25,658 nt of DNA from Verrucomicrobiales bacterium (GTDB lineage: Bacteria; Verrucomicrobiota; Verrucomicrobiia; Verrucomicrobiales; Verrucomicrobiaceae), in contig DNXB01000105.1 of assembly GCA_003506995.1 (NCBI GenBank), forward strand, positions 1 through 25,658, in the 5' to 3' direction. This document shows positions 8,422 through 17,000 of this stretch, piece by piece; positions within the stretch are counted from its first letter, which is position 1, and each line of letters opens with the position of its first letter. The notes beneath the pieces are model-generated. The model did not search any database. It was given only the letters and a program-made list of their open reading frames with translations, and was not told the DNA's origin. The position numbers were made by a program, and so were the translations under genes.

Positions 8422-11163
8422 ATGAACACCACGCTTCGAAAAATCACCCTTGGATTCATTCTTGGCGGCGCATTGGCTGGAGCATCTGGTCAAAGCACGG
8501 ACGGTTTGGCGAAGGTCGAGGCGATTCCCACGCAGACATCGGCGTGGCAACTGACGTGGGCGGACCTTGAGCGCGACGGCAAGGATGAAATCATCTATGC
8601 GAGCTATCGCGGCATTTTAACCTGCCAGGATCTGCAGACTGGCCGGGTCAAATGGTCGCATGATCTCGAAGGATTGCCGTTTGTCATCAAGACCGCTGAT
8701 CTCGATGGCGATGGCAAACAGGAGGTCATCGCAGCATCGGCATCGCTGTCCGTGTTCGCACTGAACGCCGAAGGCAGGCTGTTGTGGCGTCACCGTGGAA
8801 CCGCGCCGCTCTATGCCATCGCGATCGGCCATCTGCTCGATCGCAAGACGATGCATGTGGCCGTCGGCGGTGAAGACATGACAGCGACGCTGCTCGATCC
8901 GCAGGGCAAGGTGGTGAAGCAGATCCCTTATACGGAGCCACCGGACTTTCGCCGGCGTCTGCGGGTGATGGACGCCGGCGACACCGATGGCGATGGCTTG
9001 GATGAGTTGCTGCTCGTCAACGGCTTCGACATGTTCAGCCTCTACGATCCGCGCAGCGGCAAAGCCATTTGGAATCTGCGCGGCAAGGATTCAGGCAAAG
9101 GCCACCTTTCATCCGGCAAACTCATCGACCTCGATGGCAGCGGTCGTTGCATTGCCTATGTCGGCAGCCGCAAGTCCGTCTTCGCCGTCGATGGCAAAGG
9201 CACGATGCTTTGGGAGGCCCGCCTCGACAAAACAGCCATGGGCTGCGAGCAGATCGCGCTGGCACCCGTCGATCTGGATGGCGATGGCAAACTGGATCTG
9301 GCGGCGCAACTCGGCTCCCGCGTCTTTGGCCTCGACCGTTCTGGGGCCGTGCGATTCACCGGCGACACTTCCTACTTCGTCTTCAATGGCATCGCGGGCG
9401 CACCCGCGCCAGCGTCGCGGCAGGTGATGCTGGCTTCCGTCACCGGTGCGGATCGTAATGTCCATCGCGTCACCTTCGGCGCGGGCTCGTCGAATGGCAT
9501 CACCGCCTTCATGGACCCGCCTGGTTATCGCGATGAGATCAACAACACGTTGCGCGCGATCCGCGACCAGGTGCGCAAGCTTCCCGTGGATGCGCAGACG
9601 CCGAAGCGGCCTTACACCGTCGCCATCAGCGGTGGCTCACCCGCCTTGGCACAGCTTCCACGCTGGGCGGAGACGCAGGCGAAGTGCCGCGCCGCCTATC
9701 CTTACGACAACATCTCCTATTACGCCTACCTGGCGCTTCAGGAGGAAGGCTTCGAGACCACCCAGGCGATGACGTATCCGGTCAGCGAACTGCTGAAATT
9801 CGCCGACGCTGCCGAGGCTTCAAAGTGTCTCCATGTGCTCATCGTCGGCCATGGCCATCACCCGGCGATGGCACCGGGCACCGTGGATGAATGGCTCAAA
9901 CGCACGCCCACGAGCTGCCTCGGCATTCTGTTCAGCGAGCTGAACGTTTCCGTGTTTCACCTGCCGCGCTTCGCGCGCAACAAGCCTGAGTTCGACCGAT
10001 TCATCGACGAATCCTTTTTTCCGATCATCGATGTGGCGGTGAAGCATCGCAAGCCGACCCACTTGATGATGAAGCAGAACTGGTGGGCGTACACACCGGC
10101 GATGCAAAACCTCGGCCAGCGCCTGCTCTCGCCTGAGCGGCGCGCATGGATCATTCCGTCGGTCGAGGAGAGCGCCGCAACGACTCCAGAGATCAATCTC
10201 ATGGCGATGGCCGGCCTCTGGCGCAGCGGACTCGTCAAGAGCTGGAAAGCCAACATCATCGACGACCAGCTCGTGGTGAACGCTCATCTCACCGAATGGA
10301 AACCGAGCGATGCACACCACATGCTCAGGCATCTCGTCGCCTCCGCCGCTCTCGGCGCGAACTGTTTCAAGTCTGAGGGTTTCTTTCCAGACCGGCAAAA
10401 CAAATACGATTTCCCGGATGCGCCGATGAATCCGACGCTGTTTGGCGTGTTGTCGCGGGACATCTTCATTCATCTGCTGGGCAAGGGCCTCCTCGATGTG
10501 CCGACACCCGACACGATCTCCGGTCTGAGTCCTGTCGTCTTCCGCTTTGACGAGCCGTCCTTGGATTTTCTGCAATGCGACAATCATGCGGTCTCCGAAC
10601 CGCCGCCGCAGATCCCCGAAGCATCGGCACGCGGCCTGTTCACCGGCAACGAATGGGCCTTCGTTCAAACACGTCCGCATTTCGCGCCACGCTATTTGCT
10701 GGGCATTGACCGCCACGCACATGCCTTCATGCCGGAGAACCGCCACGGCCTGCCCACCATCGTCCCCTCCTGGTTTTCGTTGCCCGTGGGCAGTTACGGC
10801 AAACAGCAGTTCCACACCGACGGCGTGGACGTGATGGTCGAAGGTGCGCGCCGTTCCGCAGTCGAAATGCAACCCGCCATCGCGTCCGCGTTTTCCGCAA
10901 CGGCGGAACAACTGCCAGTTCGTGCGACCAACTGCTTCTGGATGGGCACCCGCCGAGCCGACGGCACAATACGGGTGACACTCGTGGACTCACCATACGT
11001 CGATCCCGTTGGCGTCGAAGCAGAATTGATCGCCAGCAGCGCCATCACTTCGCTTCGCGATGTCATCGCCAATCAACCCATTCCGTTCACCGGCACCAAG
11101 GCGAAGCTCGCGATCCCCGCAGGTGCCTTCCGCATTGTGGATGTAAAACTGTCCCCGCCATGA
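8422..11163 (+). CDS. exported propeller protein with large C-terminal domain, possibly lambda-carrageenase-like
   Basis: A 913-residue protein with a signal peptide (MNTTLRKITLGFILGGALAGASG). Residues about 30-340 form a seven-bladed-type propeller with FG-GAP/VCBS calcium-type repeats, seen as ADLDGDGKQE, AGDTDGDGLDE, IDLDGSGR and VDLDGDGKLD. Residues about 380-913 are a separate domain with YTVAISGGSP, HVLIVGHGHHP and WWAYTP, which I cannot assign by motif. The length and the N-terminal propeller plus unknown C-terminal domain recall the lambda-carrageenase family (GH150, about 940 residues); I offer this from memory of the architecture only. The ATG is the first after the divergent promoter region. 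The stop overlaps the next start (ATGA), so the two are probably co-translated, and the neighbour is a ConA-like protein, which fits polysaccharide use. A non-catalytic or glycosidase-like exported protein is the alternative. Confidence 0.85.
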   Translation: MNTTLRKITLGFILGGALAGASGQSTDGLAKVEAIPTQTSAWQLTWADLERDGKDEIIYASYRGILTCQDLQTGRVKWSHDLEGLPFVIKTADLDGDGKQEVIAASASLSVFALNAEGRLLWRHRGTAPLYAIAIGHLLDRKTMHVAVGGEDMTATLLDPQGKVVKQIPYTEPPDFRRRLRVMDAGDTDGDGLDELLLVNGFDMFSLYDPRSGKAIWNLRGKDSGKGHLSSGKLIDLDGSGRCIAYVGSRKSVFAVDGKGTMLWEARLDKTAMGCEQIALAPVDLDGDGKLDLAAQLGSRVFGLDRSGAVRFTGDTSYFVFNGIAGAPAPASRQVMLASVTGADRNVHRVTFGAGSSNGITAFMDPPGYRDEINNTLRAIRDQVRKLPVDAQTPKRPYTVAISGGSPALAQLPRWAETQAKCRAAYPYDNISYYAYLALQEEGFETTQAMTYPVSELLKFADAAEASKCLHVLIVGHGHHPAMAPGTVDEWLKRTPTSCLGILFSELNVSVFHLPRFARNKPEFDRFIDESFFPIIDVAVKHRKPTHLMMKQNWWAYTPAMQNLGQRLLSPERRAWIIPSVEESAATTPEINLMAMAGLWRSGLVKSWKANIIDDQLVVNAHLTEWKPSDAHHMLRHLVASAALGANCFKSEGFFPDRQNKYDFPDAPMNPTLFGVLSRDIFIHLLGKGLLDVPTPDTISGLSPVVFRFDEPSLDFLQCDNHAVSEPPPQIPEASARGLFTGNEWAFVQTRPHFAPRYLLGIDRHAHAFMPENRHGLPTIVPSWFSLPVGSYGKQQFHTDGVDVMVEGARRSAVEMQPAIASAFSATAEQLPVRATNCFWMGTRRADGTIRVTLVDSPYVDPVGVEAELIASSAITSLRDVIANQPIPFTGTKAKLAIPAGAFRIVDVKLSPP

Positions 11164-12008
11164 ACCGACAATCGCTCTCGTTGCTTCTTTTCGTGCTCAT
11201 CACACTCACGAGCGCATTCGCCGATGAAGCGAAGCCAGCGACCGTGCTTTTTCAGGAGAGCTTTGATGATCCCAATATTGGCAAACGGCAGTGGTATGAT
11301 CACACCGCTCTGAGGATGGCAGGCGGCTCGAAGGCAGGCACTGGATGCATCGAATACGAGTGGACCGACTCGAGTGGCACCGTGGCCGGTTCATCCGCGA
11401 TGAGGCATCTGTTTGAACCGACGGATGAAATCTTCATCCGCTACTACTTGCGGCTCTCCAAAGGCTGGGGCTGGAGCGGGCGGAGCTACCATCCGCATCT
11501 CACGCACTTCATGACCACGGAGAACACGAAGTGGCACGGCCCGGCGGCGAGTCATCTCACCCTCTACATCGAGCCGGTGAACGGCAAACTGCGGCTCGCC
11601 GCGCAGGACATTCAGAACAAGGACGCGCTTCACGGTCTGACCCAGGGTCCGCTGCGCGGCGGCTACAACGGCCAGATGTTCGACAGCGCCGATGAACTCT
11701 TCACCGATGACCAGTGGCACTGCATCGAAGCGCAGTTCAAACTCAACACCCTCGATCTCAACGCCGACAAACCCAACGCCGACGGCATCGTGCGCGGCTG
11801 GTTCGACGGCAAACTCGTCATCGAGCACACCAACGTGATCCTGCGCCCCACCGATTTCCCCAACATGAAGTTCAACCAATTCCTCATGGCCCCCTACTTC
11901 GGTCCCGGCCTGCTGCCGCACGCGCAGAAGCTCTGGATCGATGAGATGGCCGTCAGCACGAAGCGCCTCGGGCCGCTACCGTATGCGAAAAGGTCACTGG
12001 GCAAGTGA
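11160..12008 (+). CDS. exported ConA-like/polysaccharide-lyase-like protein
   Basis: A 282-residue protein beginning with a signal peptide (MNRQSLSLLLFVLITLTSAFA). The body alternates beta-type strands: FQESFDDPNI near the start, IFIRYYLRLSKGWGW, HLTLYIEPVNGKLRL, QWHCIEAQFKLN, GWFDGKLVIEHTNV and AQKLWIDEMAVSTKRLG. The closing FDGK...WIDE pattern is what I associate with jelly-roll lyases or lectin-like glucanase folds, but no catalytic residues can be fixed by eye. It overlaps the upstream propeller gene by 4 bases, so the two are almost certainly one translational unit, and it likely acts on or binds the same extracellular carbohydrate. Function beyond that is not supported. Confidence 0.8.
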   Translation: MNRQSLSLLLFVLITLTSAFADEAKPATVLFQESFDDPNIGKRQWYDHTALRMAGGSKAGTGCIEYEWTDSSGTVAGSSAMRHLFEPTDEIFIRYYLRLSKGWGWSGRSYHPHLTHFMTTENTKWHGPAASHLTLYIEPVNGKLRLAAQDIQNKDALHGLTQGPLRGGYNGQMFDSADELFTDDQWHCIEAQFKLNTLDLNADKPNADGIVRGWFDGKLVIEHTNVILRPTDFPNMKFNQFLMAPYFGPGLLPHAQKLWIDEMAVSTKRLGPLPYAKRSLGK

Positions 12009-12067
12009 GCGTGGCTCCTTGGTGTTCATCGCCGCCGTTCGCCTCCACGTTCTGATAGTTCCCACCC

Positions 12068-12079
12068 AACTGCGCAGTT
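12068..12079. promoter_or_regulatory. 12-base perfect palindrome before the second cytochrome gene
   Basis: AACTGCGCAGTT is a perfect palindrome lying 13 bases before the chosen start of the DUF1549/1553 gene at 12093. Its position would suit an operator, but a single 12-base palindrome in GC-rich DNA can be chance. Confidence 0.25.
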
Positions 12080-12092
12080 AATGGGGGTGATC

Positions 12093-14519
12093 ATGAAGCG
12101 ATTCCATTCAGCGCGGGGAAGTTTGTCGATTGTCGTCCTGGCAATGGGCGTCGGGATGGCTGTCGCTGCGGAGACGCTGGAGAATCCGGCGCTGCGCTGG
12201 GCGGCGGAGGGGCCGGGCGGGGTGCCGTCGTTCACGAAGCATGTGGTGCCGATGTTCTTGAAGGCGGGCTGCTCCACGCGCGATTGCCACGGCGCCTTCC
12301 AGGGGCGCAATGGCTTCCGGCTGTCGCTGTTTGGTTATGATCGCGTGCTGGATCACAAGGAACTCACCGCCGACACGGAGAAAGACGAGCCGAAAGGCAA
12401 GCCGCGCTCGCGCATCGACCGTGCGAACCCAGACGCGTCACTGGCGCTGCGGAAGCCGCTCGAAGACGGCTTGGAGCACGAGGGCGGCACGCGGCTGAAG
12501 CGCGGATCGTGGCAGTATCGCATGCTCCGCGACTGGATCGCGGCGGGTGCGCCTTTCGACAAAGCGACGGAGCCATATCTCGAAAAACTCGAACTGCTGC
12601 CGGAGGAAATTCGCCTGACACCTTCGGCCAAATCGAATCCCGTTGATTTGCGTGTGCTGGCGCAGTTCTCCGATGGTTCGCGTCTCGATGTGACGGCGCT
12701 GGCGACGTTTTCATCGAATGACGAGGGCATCGTGAAGGTGTCGAAGAACGGCGAGGTCTCCGCCATCGGCGCGACGGGCGACACGCATCTCGTGGCGAGC
12801 TATGGCGCGGAGGTGGCGACAGCGCAGGTGATGGCGGCGGATGCGCGTGGTCTCGCGAACTTCCCTGATTTTCCGCCGAACAATCCGGTGGACGGCTTCG
12901 TCGCCGCAAAGCTGCGCAAGCTCGGCATTCAGCCTTCGGACCGGTGCGATGACGAGGCGTTTCTGCGGCGCGCGTTCATCGACACCATCGGCACGCTGCC
13001 CACGCCTGCGGAGGCGCGTGAGTTTCTCGCGGATTCACACCCGGACAAACGCGCACGGCTCATTGACCGCCTGCTGGATCGTCCTGAATACGCGCTCTAC
13101 TGGGCCTCCATTTGGTCGGACTGGACCGGCAATGCCGATGGCAATTTGAATCCGAACATCAAGGTCACCTGGCTGTGGCATGATTGGTTTGTCGATAAGT
13201 TCCAGCGCAATGTCCCCTTCGATCAGCTCGCGCGCGGCATCATCGTCGCCTCCAGCCTGGAAGGCCGCTCCCTGGAGGCATACCAGGCGGAAAACAAGGC
13301 CGTGAGCTCCCGCATCAACATCACCGGCGGCGCGCCCAAGAGTTCCTTCGACGACGGCACCTATGGCCGCCGTCAGACGCTCGATCTCTATTGGCTGAAG
13401 CGCGACGGCGATCCCGAGGAGATGGCCATCCGCAGCGCCAGCACCTTCCTCGGCATCCAGATCAACTGCGCCCAGTGTCACAAGCATCCCTTTGATCGCT
13501 GGACGCAGGATGACTTTGAATCCTTCACCTCCTTCTTCCGCGTCATGGACATGCGCTCGATTGATGGCGGCGACCGGCCGAACCGGCGTGATTACCACCT
13601 CGTCGCCCTTTATCCTGGTTACCGGCGCGGAAAGGAGGGCGTGGTCAAAAAGCATCCGCCAAAAATCCTCGGCGGCGAAACGGTGGGTTACGATCCCAAA
13701 GCCGGCGCCGATCCCCGCGAGCGCCTCTGGCAGTGGATGGTGGACCCGCAGAACCCTTACTTCGCGCGCAGCATCGTGAACCGGCTCTGGGGCCACTACT
13801 TCGGCACCGGCATCGTGCATCCCATTGATGACTTCAACGCCGCGAATCCTCCTTCAAACCCGGAGCTGCTCGACTGGCTGGCGCGCGATTTCATCGAGCA
13901 CCAATTTGATTTGAAGCATCTGCACCGCCGCATCCTCAACAGCCGCACCTGGCAGCTCAGCCATGTGCCCAACGACACGAACCGCCACGACCGGCGCAAC
14001 TTTTCCCACGCCCAGCTCAAGCGCATGCCCGCCGAGGTCTTCTACGATGCGTTGCTTGCCGTCACCGGCACGGACCAGCGTGTGTCCGCCACTTATGCGC
14101 CACCCGGCTCGCGCACCATCGGCCTCGCCGCCACGCGTCTCGGCAGCGACGGGCCGGAGTATGCGCTGCGCATCTTTGGCCGCCCAAAACGCGAGCAAAC
14201 CTGCGCGTGCGAGCGCAGCAGCGAGACCGGCCTCAGCCAGGCACTCTTTCTCCTCAATGACGTCGATGTCATCGAACGTGTCGCGGACCCCAAGGGCAGC
14301 GCGGCACATCTCGCCCGGCGTTTCCCCAGTGCCGCCGATGACGCGCCGCTGGCGGAGGAGGCGTATCTCCTCGCGCTCGGCCGCCGTCCCGATGCTGCGG
14401 AGCTGAAACGCGTCACCGATTTTCTGCAATCCTCACACACGAACATGCCACGCGAGGAAGCCGTGCGCGATCTGCTCTGGAGCCTGCTGAATGTCCGTGA
14501 GTTTTTGTTTGTGCGCTAA
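12093..14519 (+). CDS. Big2-domain DUF1549/DUF1553 cytochrome-type protein
   Basis: An 808-residue exported protein. I prefer the ATG at 12093 because GGGGGTG sits just before it; an in-frame ATG at 12081 adds four residues. The signal peptide ends near AAAET. The first heme-type motif is CSTRDCH, a C-x4-CH spacing found in this subfamily, followed by GRNGFRLSLFGYD. Next is a bacterial Ig-like (Big2) domain around residues 190-255 (FSDGSRLDVTALATFSSND). DUF1549 carries CAQCHKHPFDRW, and DUF1553 carries NPYFARSIVNRLWGHYFG. The stop is 20 bases before the DUF1501 gene, the standard operon pair, so both act together in the periplasm. The substrate is unknown. It differs in subfamily from the cytochrome gene at 5787-8264, so the two are not recent copies. 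Confidence 0.92.
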   Translation: MKRFHSARGSLSIVVLAMGVGMAVAAETLENPALRWAAEGPGGVPSFTKHVVPMFLKAGCSTRDCHGAFQGRNGFRLSLFGYDRVLDHKELTADTEKDEPKGKPRSRIDRANPDASLALRKPLEDGLEHEGGTRLKRGSWQYRMLRDWIAAGAPFDKATEPYLEKLELLPEEIRLTPSAKSNPVDLRVLAQFSDGSRLDVTALATFSSNDEGIVKVSKNGEVSAIGATGDTHLVASYGAEVATAQVMAADARGLANFPDFPPNNPVDGFVAAKLRKLGIQPSDRCDDEAFLRRAFIDTIGTLPTPAEAREFLADSHPDKRARLIDRLLDRPEYALYWASIWSDWTGNADGNLNPNIKVTWLWHDWFVDKFQRNVPFDQLARGIIVASSLEGRSLEAYQAENKAVSSRINITGGAPKSSFDDGTYGRRQTLDLYWLKRDGDPEEMAIRSASTFLGIQINCAQCHKHPFDRWTQDDFESFTSFFRVMDMRSIDGGDRPNRRDYHLVALYPGYRRGKEGVVKKHPPKILGGETVGYDPKAGADPRERLWQWMVDPQNPYFARSIVNRLWGHYFGTGIVHPIDDFNAANPPSNPELLDWLARDFIEHQFDLKHLHRRILNSRTWQLSHVPNDTNRHDRRNFSHAQLKRMPAEVFYDALLAVTGTDQRVSATYAPPGSRTIGLAATRLGSDGPEYALRIFGRPKREQTCACERSSETGLSQALFLLNDVDVIERVADPKGSAAHLARRFPSAADDAPLAEEAYLLALGRRPDAAELKRVTDFLQSSHTNMPREEAVRDLLWSLLNVREFLFVR

Positions 14520-14539
14520 ACCATCCACCTGCTCTGATC

Positions 14540-15856
14540 ATGAAACACGCCTCTCATTGCCGCTGCGACGGCGTCGCCTCCCGCCGGCACTTCCTGCGTG
14601 CTGGCACCATGGGCGGACTCGGATTGAGTTTCGGCCTCGCCGATCTGCTGCGCATGGAGGCGCAGGCTGGCGTCGGCAGTTCGGAAAAGGCCGCCATCCT
14701 CATCTATCTCGACGGCGGGCAGTCGCATCTCGAATCCTGGGATCTCAAACCTGATGCCGGTGCGACTGCAGGTGAGTTCAAACCCATCGCCACCAACGTG
14801 CCCGGCATCCAGGTGTGCGAGCACATGCCTCATCTCGCCAAGCAGGCGGACAAATACTGCGTGCTGCGCGGCGTGAAGGACGCGCTCGGCGTGCATGGTG
14901 TCGGCATGCAATACGTCCGCACCGGCAACCGCCCCGTGCCATCGCTCGTCTATCCCGACATCGGCTCGGTCATTTCCAAGGAGCGCACCTCGCCGCAGGG
15001 CATCCCCTCCTTTGTCAGCCTGCCCGTCTCCCGCACCAATCAGTCCACCGAGACGCCCGGCTATCTCGGCGTCGCCTTCGGTTCCTTCACCGTGCAGGAA
15101 GATCCCAGCGCCAAGGACTTTTCCGTGCGCGCGCTGCGTCCGCCCGGCGGCATGACGCCGGAGCGCTTGCAGGCGCGCCGCAGCCTCACCGAGCAGCTCG
15201 ACACCGCCTATCGCAACACCGATCTCTCCAACGACAACCTCGCCGGCATGGATCGATTTTACGCGCAGGCCTGGGACATCCTGCGCTCCGCGAAAATCCG
15301 CGAGGCGTTTGAGCTGCACCGCGAGTCCGCCCAAATGCGCGACACCTATGGCCGCAGCGCGCTCGGCCAGGCGCTGCTGCTCGCGCGACGCCTCGTCGAG
15401 GCCGGTGTGCGCTGTGTCACGCTCGACTTCGGCGGCTGGGACACGCACCAGAACAATTTCAAAATGATGAAGGACACCCTCCTGCCGCCGTGGGATCAAG
15501 GCATGGCCGCGCTGCTCGATGACCTGCATCAGCGCGGCATGTTGCAAAAAACGCTCGTGTGGAGCACCGGCGAAATGGGCCGCACGCCCGCCATCAACAA
15601 AGACGCCGGCCGCGATCACTGGGGCGCCGCCATGAGCATGATGATCGCCGGCTGCGGCATTCGCGGCGGCCAGGTCATCGGCGCCACCGACGCCACCGGC
15701 AGCCAGGTCATCGCCGATCCCTGCACCCCCGCCGACGTCGCCGCCAGCGCCCTCCACGCCCTCGGCATCCCGCACACCAAAGAATACCACACCCCTACAG
15801 GTCGCCCCATCATGATCGTCCGTGATGGCAAGGTGGTGGAGAAGATGTTTGGGTGA
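14540..15856 (+). CDS. DUF1501 family Tat-exported protein
   Basis: A 438-residue protein starting 20 bases after the cytochrome gene. The N-terminus carries SRRHFLRAG, a twin-arginine signal with RR at residues 15-16, plus GGLGLSFGLADLL. Family features are YLDGGQSHLESWDL, DFGGWDTHQNNF, WSTGEMGRTPAINKDAGRDHWG and GCGIRGGQVIGATD, placing it in DUF1501 (alkaline-phosphatase/sulfatase-like fold). It is complete, ending KVVEKMFG. Together with 12093-14519 it is an intact example of the operon that the Hachiman-like genes interrupt elsewhere in the window. The ART-like gene begins 106 bases downstream on the same strand. Confidence 0.93.
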   Translation: MKHASHCRCDGVASRRHFLRAGTMGGLGLSFGLADLLRMEAQAGVGSSEKAAILIYLDGGQSHLESWDLKPDAGATAGEFKPIATNVPGIQVCEHMPHLAKQADKYCVLRGVKDALGVHGVGMQYVRTGNRPVPSLVYPDIGSVISKERTSPQGIPSFVSLPVSRTNQSTETPGYLGVAFGSFTVQEDPSAKDFSVRALRPPGGMTPERLQARRSLTEQLDTAYRNTDLSNDNLAGMDRFYAQAWDILRSAKIREAFELHRESAQMRDTYGRSALGQALLLARRLVEAGVRCVTLDFGGWDTHQNNFKMMKDTLLPPWDQGMAALLDDLHQRGMLQKTLVWSTGEMGRTPAINKDAGRDHWGAAMSMMIAGCGIRGGQVIGATDATGSQVIADPCTPADVAASALHALGIPHTKEYHTPTGRPIMIVRDGKVVEKMFG

Positions 15857-15962
15857 GCGTCCGGTGCTAACAGGAGTGGAAAGAGTTTGAGGAAACCGGG
15901 GCGGAGGTTTACACGAAAGTCTGTCACACGCCCGCATCCGATAATCTGAACCTCATCACCCC

Positions 15963-16556
15963 GTGGACCTGCTTTCCTACCAGCGCACCGTCTTTGGCTT
16001 CCACGGCTGCGACCGCCGCGTGGTCGAGTCAGTGTTGAGTGGAAAGATGAAGCTCACCGCCAGCCTCAACACCTACGACTGGCTCGGCATGGGCATTTAC
16101 TTCTGGGAGCACGGTCCGAGGCGTGCCCTGGAGTGGGCCACGCAGCAGTCCAAACGCAAAGGCAGCAAGATCAAACATCCCGCCGTCCTCGGAGCAGTCA
16201 TTCAGCTCGGCAACTGCTTCGATCTGCTCGACATCCAGTTCACGCAGCACCTGGCCGAATCTGCCCAGGGGATTGAGGTTGCTCTGGCATTGCAGGGCGC
16301 TTCCATGCCCGAAAATCAGATGGTCGGACTGCATGATTTCGACTGGCTCAGACGGGAGCGTGACTGCTTTGTGATCAATCAGTCGATTCCAGCCATCGAA
16401 GCGACCACGGACTGCCTGTTTCAAACCGTTCGCGGCGTTTTCCAGGAGGGCGAACCCGCTTTCAAAGGTGCCGGCATCAAGCTCAAGTCCCACATTCAGA
16501 TTGCCGTTCGCGACTCCAAGGCCATTATTGGATACTTCCGTCCCGAAGGCATGTAG
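15963..16556 (+). CDS. ADP-ribosyltransferase-like protein (PARP-type motif), candidate toxin
   Basis: A 197-residue protein with a GTG start, no signal peptide and no membrane segment, so cytoplasmic. I do not recognise it as a named family. The N-terminal half resembles the H-Y-E class of ADP-ribosyltransferases: FGFHGCD with H14 corresponds to the NAD-binding HG, and LGMGIYFWEHGPRRALEWA with Y46 corresponds to the GxGIYF...A...A of PARPs and DUF3990-type proteins. The third catalytic position would lie in KSHIQIAVRDSKAIIGYF near the C-terminus, where H177 or Q179 stands instead of E. That would suit a mono-ADP-ribosyltransferase or a divergent activity. A small gene follows 25 bases on, and an R-M system lies next to that. 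This gives a toxin-antitoxin-like or phage-defence setting; the function is inferred and untested. Confidence 0.75.
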   Translation: MDLLSYQRTVFGFHGCDRRVVESVLSGKMKLTASLNTYDWLGMGIYFWEHGPRRALEWATQQSKRKGSKIKHPAVLGAVIQLGNCFDLLDIQFTQHLAESAQGIEVALALQGASMPENQMVGLHDFDWLRRERDCFVINQSIPAIEATTDCLFQTVRGVFQEGEPAFKGAGIKLKSHIQIAVRDSKAIIGYFRPEGM

Positions 16557-16581
16557 CACCCGCAATCAACCTTCCACCGAC

Positions 16582-16821
16582 ATGAAAACCACCGCCAAGC
16601 CCAAAGCCCGCAGCAAGTCTCCAAGCTCGTCCATCGCCGGCAGGTATCCATACATCAGCCCAGAGGAGTTTCGTCTAGGCGTTCGAGAATGGTGGGCCAA
16701 GTTCCATCGCATGCCCAAGGCCAAGCAGCGCGCCCGCATGATCGAACTCGGCATGTTGACCCCCGAAGGCAAGGTGCCCGTCTATCCCATGGACCATGTG
16801 CCGCTGGGGCCGAGGGAGTAA
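16582..16821 (+). CDS. 79-residue basic protein downstream of the ART-like gene
   Basis: The frame extends upstream to 16468, but the ATG at 16582 fits better because it starts after the upstream stop at 16556. The protein opens with a lysine/arginine/serine-rich stretch (KTTAKPKARSKSPSSS) and continues with SPEEFRLGVREWWAKFHRM, probably helical, then MIELGMLTPEGKVPVYP. I know no domain for it. Gene order, short length and the 25-base spacing suggest the immunity partner of the ART-like protein. No Shine-Dalgarno is visible, so it may depend on translation of the upstream gene. It could equally be an unrelated small protein. Confidence 0.55.
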   Translation: MKTTAKPKARSKSPSSSIAGRYPYISPEEFRLGVREWWAKFHRMPKAKQRARMIELGMLTPEGKVPVYPMDHVPLGPRE

Positions 16822-17000
16822 GCAGTTTTGTTTAATTTTGCGCCCAGCCACGGTTCCTGAGATCGAACGCAGGTCCCCGGTGCTGGCTCCGGAATCTCGA
16901 CGGCGTGTTGAGCGGGACGATGGCCCGCCAGCGTAAGGTGCTTGCATCATTAAAAGCCGAAGAAGTTTGTGAAGAAGGGCGCGCCGGTTTATCAAACAGC
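16822..17000. other. AT-richer junction before the methyltransferase gene
   Basis: This 179-base stretch holds no complete gene. The methyltransferase frame is open here as far as a GTG at 16905 and an ATG at 16920, but this upstream part does not look like a conserved N-terminus. It must carry the methyltransferase promoter; I cannot place one with confidence. Confidence 0.4.

Noticed and set aside
14516..15937. 473-codon open frame on the minus strand
   Set aside because: Antisense to the full-length DUF1501 gene with a composition typical of a shadow frame.
16838..16900. GTTCGATC-like stretch on the minus strand resembling a tRNA T-arm
   Set aside because: The T-stem does not pair and no acceptor, D or anticodon arms could be found; not a tRNA or a clear tRNA-end attachment site.
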